NCBI GenBank assembly: GCA_933207985.1
Contig: OW240913.1
Span: 98,739,265-98,803,264, forward strand
Direction of reading: 5' to 3'
Origin: Pelobates cultripes
Lineage: Eukaryota; Chordata; Amphibia; Anura; Pelobatidae
DNA: 64,000 nt
Below the pieces are notes generated by a model. The model was not told the origin of the DNA, made no database searches, and saw nothing but the letters and a program-made list of their open reading frames with translations. Position 1 is the first letter of the stretch, and each line of letters opens with the position of its first letter. Shown in pieces: positions 22,971 to 32,510 of the stretch. Made by a program: the position numbers and the translations under genes.

Positions 22971-25322
22971 TTAATCAGGGATAAAGGGAGTGTATGAGAA
23001 TCCTTCGTTAAGGCCCAAGGGGGATAAAGTTTTTAATTTAAATATCCAGAAGCTCTCTCGCTGTAAGAGTCTTTTGTCCAGATCTCCCTTCCTTGGTCCC
23101 AACTTTATTTTTTCTACTCCATTAAAGCGTAAGCCCTGTGCAGAGCCGGCATGTTTAATTTTCAAATGTCTTGATATAGATGTATCTATCTGTCTAGATG
23201 GATTCACAGAGTTTATGTGTTCAAGGATGCGGGTTTTAAACTGTCTGAAAGTCTTCCCCACGTATTTCAAATTGCAACTGCAAGTAATGAGGTATATTAG
23301 GCCCTCGGTTTTGCAGTTAAAGAAGGTTTTAGTTGTGTGTATCTCAGTATTATCCGAGTTAGAGAATGATTTCGATTGTTTCCGGATAAATTTACAGGCC
23401 TTACACTTGCCGCACTGAAAGGTGCCGGCAGCAGGCGATTTAAGCCAGGTGTTAGTAGGTTTTGGGAGAGATAAATGGCTTGGAACCAAAATATCTTTTA
23501 AGTTCTGACCTCTCCTTGCTGTAATCGATACGTGGGGTGTCAGCACATCTTTAAGATGTGTATCTTGGTACAGTAGTGGCCAGAATCTCTCTAGTGTTTT
23601 TTTCATACCGTCCCAACCCGAATCAAAGGTTCCAATACATCTTATTATTTCCTGATTTTTGTTTTGGGGGGGGGAGGACTTTTCGGACAGAAGGTTGGTC
23701 CTTTCAGTAGCTAGTGCCCTGTGATAAGCTCTTTTTAGACACTTGTTTGGATATCCCTTGGCTTTAAAAAGGGATCTCAGGGTCTGTGCTTTTATTTTAA
23801 AATCTTCTTGGGAGGAACAATTCCTCCTTAGTCTGAGATATTGGCCTGTCGGTATCCCACTTTTTAAAGCAGGGGGGTGATGACTCTCCCAGTTCAGAAA
23901 GTTATTGGTTGCGGTTGGTTTTTTGAAAAGCGTGGTGGTGAAATCGTTGTTATGAGAAATTTCGAGAGTTAGGTCCAAAAAATTCAGTCTTTTATCACCT
24001 ATATCGAAAGTGAATTTAAGGTTAATCTCATTCACATTGAGTACTTCCACGAATTCATGGAATAGATCAATCGGACCTGTCCACACTATCAAAATGTCAT
24101 CGATATAGCGTTTCCATAGGTTTATGTGTACGCTAAATTTATCGAGACTAGGGTTGAAGACAATGTTACTTTCCCACCACCCCAGGTGAAGGTTGGCATA
24201 GGATGGTGCACAAGTCGTACCCATCGCTGTGCCCTTCACCTGGTGATAGTAGTTGCCTTTAAAGAGGAAGTAATTATGAGTCAATATAAACCGCAACAGT
24301 CTGAGGACAAACTCATTGTGTTCATTGCGGGTAGGGTCTCTCATATACAGAAACGTTCTAACGTGTCTGATACCAACATCATGGGGAATAGAACTATACA
24401 GACCCTCAACATCTAGGCTACAAAGGCTTGCTTTGGCCGGAATTTTCATATCTTTGAGGATGCTGAGGGTCTGCTTAGTGTCTCTCAAATGAGAAGGAAG
24501 AGACTTAACTAGATCACGAAGGATGTGTTCAATATACACACTACAATTCTGCGTCAGATTATTATTGCCTGAAACGATAGGTCTCCCTGACAATGTTTTG
24601 TGCTGTTTATGAATTTTTGGTAAAGCATAAAAAGTAGCTATCACTGGTTTTTTATTGAACATAAATTTAAATTCATCCTTAGAAATGAGATTGGACTGAA
24701 GTGCTTCCTCTAGTATTCCTTTTAATTCATTTAGATATTTAGCTGTGGGGTCTGAGCTCAGAATCATATATGTGTCTTTGTCGTCTAGGATTCTGCTGAC
24801 CATTTCAATATAAGCGGTTTTATTCATAACGACTATGTTGCCCCCTTTGTCTGAAGCCTTTATGATAATTGAGTCATTCTGTCTTAGTGTATTGAGAGCT
24901 TTTCTTTCAGCTTGACTCAAATTATCAAAATGGTCAGAGGAATAAAAATCATCACTCATACCCTCAATTTCTTTGCATGTCAGTTCAACAAAGAGGTCGA
25001 TGTATTTAAACTCCGAAATATATGGTGTGAATTTACTTCTAAGTTTCAGATTCGTGAAGGGTGCTTGCTTCTTCGTAGGGAGGTCATTGCTGTTGAGGAG
25101 ATCAACTAAATTGTCAAGAAGATCCATATCCTTAACCTCCAACCCCAGTCTTAATGCCTTTTTAGATTTTTGAATCTCATGAAACTTATGTAACGCCAAC
25201 TTGCGTGCGAAAAGATGGATGTCCTTTGTCCACACAAACTTATCGAACTTGGGTGTAGGGACAAAGGCCAGCCCTCTTCCAAGCACCTGGGACTCAAGGG
25301 GAGTGAGTTGATGAGACGACAA
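22971..25322 (-). CDS. Penelope-like reverse transcriptase with GIY-YIG endonuclease (left copy)
   Basis: A single protein copies element RNA at the target (RT) and nicks the target (GIY-YIG). Numbering uses the 783-residue frame that begins with a TTG at 25322. RT motif A is SLDVEGLYSSIP (302-313), motif B KGTAMGTTCAPSYANL (364-379) and motif C YIDD (406-409). A cysteine linker CGKCKAC is at 637-643. GIY-YIG comprises LIYLITC (675-681), KYVGKT (686-691), an Arg at 698 and the catalytic Glu at 701. The frame has no stop, and it stays open upstream of 25322 through a lysine-rich stretch to the palindrome junction at 25437. No ATG is seen in that extension, so the true start is probably lost or lies in a missing 5' part. 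All catalytic motifs are intact. The vertebrate clade (for example Neptune or Poseidon) is not decided. Confidence 0.93.
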   Translation of the reverse strand: MSSHQLTPLESQVLGRGLAFVPTPKFDKFVWTKDIHLFARKLALHKFHEIQKSKKALRLGLEVKDMDLLDNLVDLLNSNDLPTKKQAPFTNLKLRSKFTPYISEFKYIDLFVELTCKEIEGMSDDFYSSDHFDNLSQAERKALNTLRQNDSIIIKASDKGGNIVVMNKTAYIEMVSRILDDKDTYMILSSDPTAKYLNELKGILEEALQSNLISKDEFKFMFNKKPVIATFYALPKIHKQHKTLSGRPIVSGNNNLTQNCSVYIEHILRDLVKSLPSHLRDTKQTLSILKDMKIPAKASLCSLDVEGLYSSIPHDVGIRHVRTFLYMRDPTRNEHNEFVLRLLRFILTHNYFLFKGNYYHQVKGTAMGTTCAPSYANLHLGWWESNIVFNPSLDKFSVHINLWKRYIDDILIVWTGPIDLFHEFVEVLNVNEINLKFTFDIGDKRLNFLDLTLEISHNNDFTTTLFKKPTATNNFLNWESHHPPALKSGIPTGQYLRLRRNCSSQEDFKIKAQTLRSLFKAKGYPNKCLKRAYHRALATERTNLLSEKSSPPQNKNQEIIRCIGTFDSGWDGMKKTLERFWPLLYQDTHLKDVLTPHVSITARRGQNLKDILVPSHLSLPKPTNTWLKSPAAGTFQCGKCKACKFIRKQSKSFSNSDNTEIHTTKTFFNCKTEGLIYLITCSCNLKYVGKTFRQFKTRILEHINSVNPSRQIDTSISRHLKIKHAGSAQGLRFNGVEKIKLGPRKGDLDKRLLQRESFWIFKLKTLSPLGLNEGFSYTPFIPD

Positions 25323-25480
25323 ATTAATGATCTGGCTACTTTGTATTAATAAGCTTTTCTCCTTTTGTATCCTCGTGTTGAGGTTTTGCTTCTTGTGTTT
25401 CTTTGGCTTTTCTCCTCTGTATTCGTTCTTTCTAAAAAATTATCATAAAGGCTTCAGATAAAGGGGGCAACATAGTCGTT

Positions 25481-27337
25481 ATGAATAAAACCGCTTATAT
25501 TGAAATGGTCAGCAGAATCCTAGACGACAAAGACACATATATGATTCTGAGCTCAGACCCCACAGCTAAATATCTAAATGAATTAAAAGGAATACTAGAG
25601 GAAGCACTTCAGTCCAATCTCATTTCTAAGGATGAATTTAAATTTATGTTCAATAAAAAACAAGTGATAGCTACTTTTTATGCTTTACCAAAAATTCATA
25701 AACAGCACAAAACATTGTCAGGGAGACCTATCGTTTCAGGCAATAATAATCTGACGCAGAATTGTAGTGTGTATATTGAACACATCCTTCGTGATCTAGT
25801 TAAGTCTCTTCCTTCTCATTTGAGAGACACTAAGCAGACCCTCAGCATCCTCAAAGATATGAAAATTCCGGCCAAAGCAAGCCTTTGTAGCCTAGATGTT
25901 GAGGGTCTGTATAGTTCTATTCCCCATGATGTTGGTATCAGACACGTTAGAACGTTTCTGTATATGAGAGACCCTACCCGCAATGAACACAATGAGTTTG
26001 TCCTCAGACTGTTGAGGTTTATATTGACTCATAATTACTTCCTCTTTAAAGGCAACTACTATCACCAGGTGAAGGGCACAGCGATGGGTACGACTTGTGC
26101 ACCATCCTATGCCAACCTTCACCTGGGGTGGTGGGAAAGTAACATTGTCTTCAACCCTAGTCTCGATAAATTTAGCGTACACATAAACCTATGGAAACGC
26201 TATATCGATGACATTTTGATAGTGTGGACAGGTCCGATTGATCTATTCCATGAATTCGTGGAAGTACTCAATGTGAATGAGATTAACCTTAAATTCACTT
26301 TCGATATAGGAGAGAAAAGACTGAATTTTTTGGACCTAACTCTCGAAATTTCTCATAACAACGATTTCACCACCACGCTTTTCAAAAAACCAACCGCAAC
26401 CAATAACTTTCTGAACTGGGAGAGTCATCACCCCCCTGCTTTAAAAAGTGGGATACCGACAGGCCAATATCTCAGACTAAGGAGGAATTGTTCCTCCCAA
26501 GAAGATTTTAAAATAAAAGCACAGACCCTGAGATCCCTTTTTAAAGCCAAGGGATATCCAAACAAGTGTCTAAAAAGAGCTTATCACAGGGCACTAGCTA
26601 CTGAAAGGACCAACCTTCTGTCCGAAAAGTCCCCCCCCCCCCAAAACAAAAATCAGGAAATAATAAGATGTATTGGAACCTTTGATTCGGGTTGGGACGG
26701 TATGAAAAAAACACTAGAGAGATTCTGGCCACTACTGTACCAAGATACACATCTTAAAGATGTGCTGACACCCCACGTATCGATTACAGCAAGGAGAGGT
26801 CAGAACCTAAAAGATATTTTGGTTCCAAGCCATTTATCTCTCCCAAAACCTACTAACACCTGGCTTAAATCGCCTGCTGCCGGCACCTTTCAGTGCGGCA
26901 AGTGTAAGGCCTGTAAATTTATCCGGAAACAATCGAAATCATTCTCTAACTCGGATAATACTGAGATACACACAACTAAAACCTTCTTTAACTGCAAAAC
27001 CGAGGGCCTAATATACCTCATTACTTGCAGTTGCAATTTGAAATACGTGGGGAAGACTTTCAGACAGTTTAAAACCCGCATCCTTGAACACATAAACTCT
27101 GTGAATCCATCTAGACAGATAGATACATCTATATCAAGACATTTGAAAATTAAACATGCCGGCTCTGCACAGGGCTTACGCTTTAATGGAGTAGAAAAAA
27201 TAAAGTTGGGACCAAGGAAGGGAGATCTGGACAAAAGACTCTTACAGCGAGAGAGCTTCTGGATATTTAAATTAAAAACTTTATCCCCCTTGGGCCTTAA
27301 CGAAGGATTCTCATACACTCCCTTTATCCCTGATTAA
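25481..27337 (+). CDS. Penelope-like RT/GIY-YIG, 5'-truncated right copy
   Basis: It equals residues 166-783 of the left-copy protein with three differences: Pro to Gln at left residue 226, Asp to Glu at 443, Ser to Pro at 550. Motif A, motif B, YIDD, the cysteine linker and the GIY-YIG residues are all retained. The open frame really begins at 25439 (I-I-I-K-A-S-D-K), directly after a stop (25433-25435) created at the junction with the left copy. The ATG at 25481 is therefore only the first internal Met. About 151 N-terminal residues are missing, so it is unlikely to work alone, although it has no internal damage. A C homopolymer near 26633-26642 changes one residue. Confidence 0.92.
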   Translation: MNKTAYIEMVSRILDDKDTYMILSSDPTAKYLNELKGILEEALQSNLISKDEFKFMFNKKQVIATFYALPKIHKQHKTLSGRPIVSGNNNLTQNCSVYIEHILRDLVKSLPSHLRDTKQTLSILKDMKIPAKASLCSLDVEGLYSSIPHDVGIRHVRTFLYMRDPTRNEHNEFVLRLLRFILTHNYFLFKGNYYHQVKGTAMGTTCAPSYANLHLGWWESNIVFNPSLDKFSVHINLWKRYIDDILIVWTGPIDLFHEFVEVLNVNEINLKFTFDIGEKRLNFLDLTLEISHNNDFTTTLFKKPTATNNFLNWESHHPPALKSGIPTGQYLRLRRNCSSQEDFKIKAQTLRSLFKAKGYPNKCLKRAYHRALATERTNLLSEKSPPPQNKNQEIIRCIGTFDSGWDGMKKTLERFWPLLYQDTHLKDVLTPHVSITARRGQNLKDILVPSHLSLPKPTNTWLKSPAAGTFQCGKCKACKFIRKQSKSFSNSDNTEIHTTKTFFNCKTEGLIYLITCSCNLKYVGKTFRQFKTRILEHINSVNPSRQIDTSISRHLKIKHAGSAQGLRFNGVEKIKLGPRKGDLDKRLLQRESFWIFKLKTLSPLGLNEGFSYTPFIPD

Positions 27338-28572
27338 ATACCGGTTCTTCCCTAGCAACACTTCATTAATTTACTATTTAATAATTGGAAATTAATCCAT
27401 CAAAAGAGTAAATACTACTTAGATACATTCAATATGGAAATTTACCCCTGGTATGTCTGTGACTGACCCCTAGTGGCTCAAAGAAGGTATACAGCCCTCA
27501 TTATTATAGCCTGTCTAGTGGGTATCTTCTGGATACACTTTAATTATACTATATAACTCACTCATTTGAGTAAATTATGTCCAGTAAGATTTACACATGA
27601 CCGATCACTCTGATCCCATGATGACACATGATCCATTAAAAGTTATATAAATTACTTAAAATTTAATATATCGTATGCTACTTTTCCCTCCATCTCCTAT
27701 TTATAATACTATACACGTTATTTGGATATATGGACTAGCACAACGTACCAGCCATCTAAATTGACAAATTTAATTGATACTGCCAATGGGAATGGCTGGA
27801 CAAATTTCGATTACCGAAATACTAATCTCCATTTAGTAAGAATAAGAACTGACGAATTTATCTGCATTATAAAAAGCCTCAATATTTGATTATGTATATC
27901 AGAGGCATTTATTACCTAGTATTTATGTGGACACACTGGTATATGAGTATCTGGCAATTTATTTACGATCATCAAGCCATTGATAATACCCGCACATGGG
28001 AATTTTGGGTATAAGCTCAGCTATTACTATTTTCACATGACTGCTAAGAACAGTATAGCGGGAGTTAATTCCGCCCGTAAATCGAGAATGAGGCTTGATA
28101 ATGAAATGATCATTACCCTAATAGGAAGTACAGTTAACCTGACCGCCCATATTTATATAATCCTTATGATATCCTGGGATAGGTATTAGGTCCCCATGGC
28201 TGAGCGAGGGTTAAAATCCCTTATTTTCACTTTTTAGAGGTTTTTCGTTCAAAGCCTCTCTACCCATTCTCATGATCCCACAGACGTCCAGATAACCCAT
28301 GATGAACCGTCTACTTCTCAAACAATGCCTTGTGATAGCAATACACTGACTTTACATGATATAAATGTCTTGACGAATCATTCGTCTCTGATTATAAAAT
28401 TTACACAGATATATTCACCTTCGTCCTTTCCCTATTCTATGAAGCAAGTCACTCCATCCAATGAGTACATACAGGGTTAAATATAAACCACACAATGTAG
28501 AGGTGGACTTAACCCTGATTGGAGTTTTTTATTTATTTTTTTTTTTTATTTAAACAGCGAATTAGCATATTC

Positions 28573-28686
28573 TGACGTCATTTTGGCGCCAACTGACGGT
28601 CCACACAGGAACCCTGATTGGTGGAATCCTCTCAACAGTTACAATACCAGGGGTATTTAAACAAGGTCTAGGGTCCATAACGAATT
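28573..28686 (+). promoter_or_regulatory. Putative Penelope-like promoter, right copy
   Basis: It contains TGACGTCA, a perfect CRE-like palindrome (28573-28580), an inverted CCAAT box in GATTGGTGG (28616-28624) and TATTTAAA-like GTATTTAAAC (28653-28662). A start about 25-30 bp past the TATA-like box would fall at 28685-28690, exactly where the ribozyme-like fold begins. This is read from sequence only. Penelope elements are known to carry a promoter in the sequence shared by the terminal pseudo-LTR. Confidence 0.55.
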
Positions 28687-28734
28687 CAGCCCCTGACGAA
28701 GGTGCATCACAGCACCGAAACGCGCGTCGGGTTG
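28687..28734 (+). ncRNA. Hammerhead-ribozyme-like fold, right copy
   Basis: Stem I pairs CAGCCC (28687-28692) with GGGTTG (28729-28734), including one G-U pair. CTGACGA (28693-28699) fits the conserved CUGANGA core. Stem II is GGTGC/GCACC with loop ATCACA. GAAA (28717-28720) follows, then a tiny stem III closed within CGCGCG, and GTC (28726-28728) as the NUH cleavage triplet. Penelope-like elements are known to carry such ribozymes with short stem III. One irregularity is an extra A (28700) between the core and stem II. Activity is therefore untested and not certain. Confidence 0.62.
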
Positions 28735-28753
28735 AAGGAGGTTTTTCTCCTTC
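28734..28753 (+). other. Small hairpin directly after the ribozyme-like fold
   Basis: GAAGGAG (28734-28740) pairs with CTCCTTC (28747-28753) around GTTTTT. A pyrimidine-rich run then leads to TTCTAG at about 28780-28785, which resembles a 3' splice site. The left copy has the mirror arrangement near 21563-21582. Confidence 0.5.
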
Positions 28754-31640
28754 ACTTTCACTCACTTTTTATTTTCACTTCTAGGGCACTATTTCACGAT
28801 GTGTAGGTAACCAGCACTCTAAGCATGGTTCTACACATTAGCACTATTATTTCCTAATTTTTCACCTTTTCCTCCTGTCACTCCTGATATGCTATCTAGA
28901 TTGGAATTATCTATTTGATTGAGGAATCTGGACTGGCTCTGTATGTATTTGAGGGGGCAACAGATACTCTTTGTACCCCATAGCGATTTAGGAAACCACT
29001 AACTTAAGATTTATCATTTATGACATATTTTGTGATTAATCTACGAATTTTCATGTAGACTTTTTTCCTTTTATTATATGTTACTTGGTATCCAGCTAAA
29101 TGCTGTTATCCTTAATTGCTGATTGCTTAACTACACTCTTATTGTAGTTTTTTTTGATACAGCGGGCTTTGCTACAAGTGTTACTTTATATACAGCCAAT
29201 ATTCAAAGTTCCTCCTTGACTGATTGTCTTTTCCATCTAGATTACAGGAGTTAATTTAAAGGCTCATTCCACAACCGCTTTTACTGTTGACATGGACATA
29301 CTATGGTTGATTATATTAAAGTCCTGAGTCTCAAATAGATTCTTTACGTCTAAGAGTCCTTTAGACAGGAGAAGAGCCATTTAGGCTATTTTAATCACTT
29401 GAATCTACGTATGAACCCTCTCTATATTCCGACATATTGATGGCAATTTTGATTTAATTATCTATTATCTACTAATATTTTGTCCAGCTGACAGTCCTGG
29501 TTCTGGTTTCAGTGACCAGTAACAGGAAAGTCATTTTCTAGTACTTCCATTTTGGGGTTATGCCCCTTGACACCACTGGAGTGTCATTTAAAGGTGTGAC
29601 TGACCACTAGGAGGGTGGTATATTCAAGTCTGGAATAACCACTACCTTTGGCCTAGTCAATTTCTACTACTTTTCTTATATACTGCTTATGCTGATTCAG
29701 AATATGTGACATTTATGTGAATTGCATGCATGGTTTGGAAGTTATGGATATTGTATAAAACTGTATATTTTCCTACCTGTGATAATTGAGTTAACCCATT
29801 GTGTTCAGTAATTATATCACAGGCAGAGGGGAGGGTTTGTGTGCCTGGGCTGGGAGTGTCTGACTGTACTGTAATGTGTTTGATTGGATGTTCCACAAGG
29901 TCCATGTGGGTGGTAACCTTGTGGAAAAACTTGTACAAAAGAAAGTCCTTTGGTGCTCATTAAATAGATCTGTTCCTGCTTACAATCCAAAACTGTGTGT
30001 CGTCCTGTTATTGGAGGGAAAGAAGATTTGCTCCTGTGTCTGCTGTTCCAGCTTGCAGGAGATTCAACGGGAAAAGTCCCTGTAAAGACTTGAGCTAATT
30101 CCCCATTCGGTTCCAGAGTTCCCAGGACTGAGTGTCATCCAGTGCCTGGAGGCGTCAAGTGGAGTGCTCGGTGCAGTGCTGATGGTCCTTGGTAAGTGCT
30201 AGGAGCATCCATCAACAGAGGTACCCAGTTGTGGTGCCAGGTGATGCATTACACTGACCTTCTTGGACTCCGAGACATCTTAGGGGATGAAAACCCGACC
30301 ATGCTCGTTAAATTCAACTTCCCCAATAAAGAATGGTTGCATTGCTCCCTGACGTGGTTTGAGGGCATTTGCGATGGGAACACCACTATAGAGAAGACTA
30401 TCTCTTTCCTGTACCAGCACTTACTGGTCAGGGACAAACACACAAAGAGCTCTTTTAAGAGGTGATGGGAAGAACTGCTCACTGATGCACAGTGGGAAAA
30501 ACTGTGCATCACTGCAACCCCAGTATCAATTTACAGAAAATCCATCACTAGAAACCTCCTTAACGCAGCAAAATCATTAATACCTGCCCTCTGGAGACAG
30601 GACAGGACTCCAACTAGGGAACAGGGACACTGGAATCGGTTGGAATGGGTGGAGGATATTGAAGCCGCGGAAGCAATTCAGGCTGCACTACTGGGCACAA
30701 GTGACAAACACACAGAGCGCTGGCGACCCTGATTCATGTACAAAGTGGACAAGCTGAGAACTAGTGCAACACCTGCTCATATTTCATGAGGCAGAGGGCT
30801 AACATATTGGGGGTGGAAGCTCACATTCATACACTGCCCTATATTACCATGCCGCACTGCATATCACGATTGGTTCTCTAGTTCTCTGGCTCTCCTTTGG
30901 CAGAGGGGAGAGGGAGAGATGCAGCTTTCCTCCTTCCCCTCTAACCCCTCCCCCCCCTTTTTTTTGTCCCCCAAACTCTCTTCCCTTTCCTCCCTCTTTC
31001 CCCATCGCTCTTTTACCTTCTGAGTCTCTTCACCATTTCCGTCTCATCTTGTTCCATCTATACAGACTTGGACTCTGACACTTCTAAACTCTTGAGTGGC
31101 ATACCAAATGCACATAGCACACCTCCCAATGTGGAGGACAATGGGACTTTTATCTCTGATATAATATCAGGACAAAACACCTGTGATACCCGCAGATATG
31201 TATTAGGGGAGACGTGGCAACGACAGGGTATCAATCACACTAACTGGAGGGTAGCACTCGCCTACATCACCTTTAATATTGTTGTGTGGCCCTATTGGTC
31301 ATGAAGTCTCTATATACATTCCAACTCATAATTGGGGTGGGGCATGACTCTGTCCCAGTTCAGCACTTTGATATGGGAGACTGTTGAATAGGGAGACGCT
31401 TTATTAAGAATTAGGGTGTAACGTTGCTGCAGATTTAAAATTAAGTATCAGACATTGTTTGTCAACTGCACGATTATTGTAATATCTTGCCTCATTAGCC
31501 AGTACTGATGCTATCACTTTTATTTACATGTCTGTACTTTGAGGCCTGTCAGGCTCCTCTTCTCTATTCTTGTACTTTATTTGTATTTTGGTGGGGGTAA
31601 AAAAATCCTCAATAAAAATGTGATTTACAAAAAATTAAAA

Positions 31641-32429
31641 TACCTATCACAAAACCATTTTCTCCATTAACTTTTTAGCATACACAAAAAACTAAGTAAC
31701 CTTCAAAGAAAAATTACAAGAGGTCAGATTGTATATGTACATCAAGTTTTGAAATTATACATTCCAAGATTTAATTAAACTGAAGTTAGGTATAATATGA
31801 AACTAGTATAAATTTTCTTTGTCATCACTTTCAGGTGATGTCAAGCAACATTCGCTGAACATCTGAGTATTAAAAATGGGATTATTAAACATTTCTATAT
31901 GACTATGAACCTGCAGTGTGCATGATAAGGGTCATAAAATGAGAACATTGAATTGAATAAATATAACTAATAACGTTAGCACCTCTTTGTTGAGTCAAAG
32001 TACATCATACAAATAGTAAAAAGAGCCTCAAAATCTATTGTGAAAGAGAATCTGGCAATTTGGATTGTCTACGACAGAGTAAGAAAATACTTAAAACAAA
32101 GATTCTAATGGTGTACAGAAGGGGCAATTGTTTGTTACACAATGTGGTTAAAATTTTGCAGATATCAACATTTTAAATATTTCATAGAGATTCCAGACCA
32201 GGCCAGGGTGATTGGTAGCAAAGCTAGGGAGATTGGTGACATACCTGAGGATGATCTAGGTATAAAGATATAAAGCTATTTCATAGTTTAGAGTGCAACC
32301 GCTGTTTGTACTGACATATTTATTAGATCCATTATTTCAAACTACACCAGTCATAGACTCAGATGAAAAAAAAGACCTCATTTACAAATGTATTTTGACC
32401 ATGAGATTGTATTAGTGGTATTTTGCATG
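31641..32429. other. AT-rich DNA, no recognised gene
   Basis: I see no coding motif or repeat structure after the LINE tail. Confidence 0.45.
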
Positions 32430-32510
32430 TTAAAGGACCACTCTAGGCACCCAGACCACTTCAGCTTAATGAAGTGGTCTGGGTGCCAGGTCCTTCTAGG
32501 GTTAACCCAT
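32430..32510. mobile_element. Truncated T2-type MITE with internal hairpin
   Basis: TTAAAGGACCACTCTAGG starts at 32430, followed by a 42-bp hairpin (32446-32487) in which GGCACCCAGACCACTT pairs with AAGTGGTCTGGGTGCC. The same GGCACCCAGACCACTT block opens the element at 47564. The right terminal repeat is worn or missing. Confidence 0.65.

Larger units (their letters stand above)
20772..24870 (-). repeat. Left arm of the giant palindrome
   Basis: It is the reverse complement of 25438-29543. Coordinates of matching points sum to 50308 in the coding part and 50315-50316 in the distal part, so only a few bases of indel separate the arms. One visible indel is in an A/T homopolymer (about 21770 versus 28530). 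Confidence 0.95.
25438..29543 (+). repeat. Right arm of the giant palindrome
   Basis: It pairs with 20772-24870 across a 567-bp spacer (24871-25437) that belongs only to the left copy. Sequence identity is very high by eye. Substitutions are visible at the AGCG/TTCG-type site near 28246 and near 28604. Confidence 0.95.
20774..29675. mobile_element. Penelope-like element inserted as a head-to-head inverted dimer (8.9 kb)
   Basis: The insert is bounded by the 14-bp duplication TTATATACTGCTTA at 20760-20773 and 29676-29689. Inside are two copies of one element with 5' sides facing each other. The left copy runs on the minus strand and its ORF is open from 25437 down to 22971. The right copy runs on the plus strand, is cut at the codon for residue 152 of the left protein, and runs to 27337. 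The arms 20772-24870 and 25438-29543 are inverted copies of about 4.1 kb. Their protein-coding parts differ at 3 of 618 residues. The right copy has an extra 132 bp (29544-29675) that the left lacks. Short variable target duplications and inverted or truncated partner copies are known traits of Penelope-like elements. Confidence 0.93.
20137..30253 (+). mobile_element. Solo LTR, copy 2 (TSD CTGAC), interrupted by a Penelope-like insertion
   Basis: It starts TGTGGCAAACCCCCC at 20137 and ends TTACA at 30253, flanked by identical CTGAC at 20132-20136 and 30254-30258. The left part is 20137-20773 and the right part resumes at 29676. The right part contains a TACAAAAG box near 29935 and ATTAAA near 29959. 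Its start closely resembles the LTR at 59243 and its end resembles all three sister copies. The 8.9-kb gap is the Penelope-like insertion. Confidence 0.85.
20055..31640 (+). mobile_element. L1/Tx1-type LINE 3' fragment, split by a solo LTR
   Basis: An open frame runs through RSSSMTIHKALANAD (20090-20136) and, once the inserted LTR and its duplicated CTGAC are ignored, continues without a break into LLGLRDILGDENP at 30259. It then runs through TIEKTISFLYQHLLVRD, WWEELLTDAQWEKLC and a degraded tail to about 30730. The pattern matches the C-terminal region of L1/Tx1-clade ORF2. The 3' non-coding part ends near 31610-31640 with AATAAAAATGTG and an A-rich tail. The 5' part of the element, including the RT and endonuclease, is absent or unrecognisable. 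The continuous frame across the LTR is good evidence that the LTR is a later insertion. Confidence 0.62.

Noticed and set aside
22990..23418. 142-codon plus-strand frame and its mirror at 26890-27318
   Set aside because: Antisense shadow of the Penelope-like ORF; it is duplicated only because the whole region is palindromic.
20772..29543. Palindrome as an assembly foldback artefact
   Set aside because: The arms differ at scattered bases, one arm has 132 extra bp, the centre is asymmetric, and the whole is flanked by a 14-bp target duplication. Long reads should still confirm.
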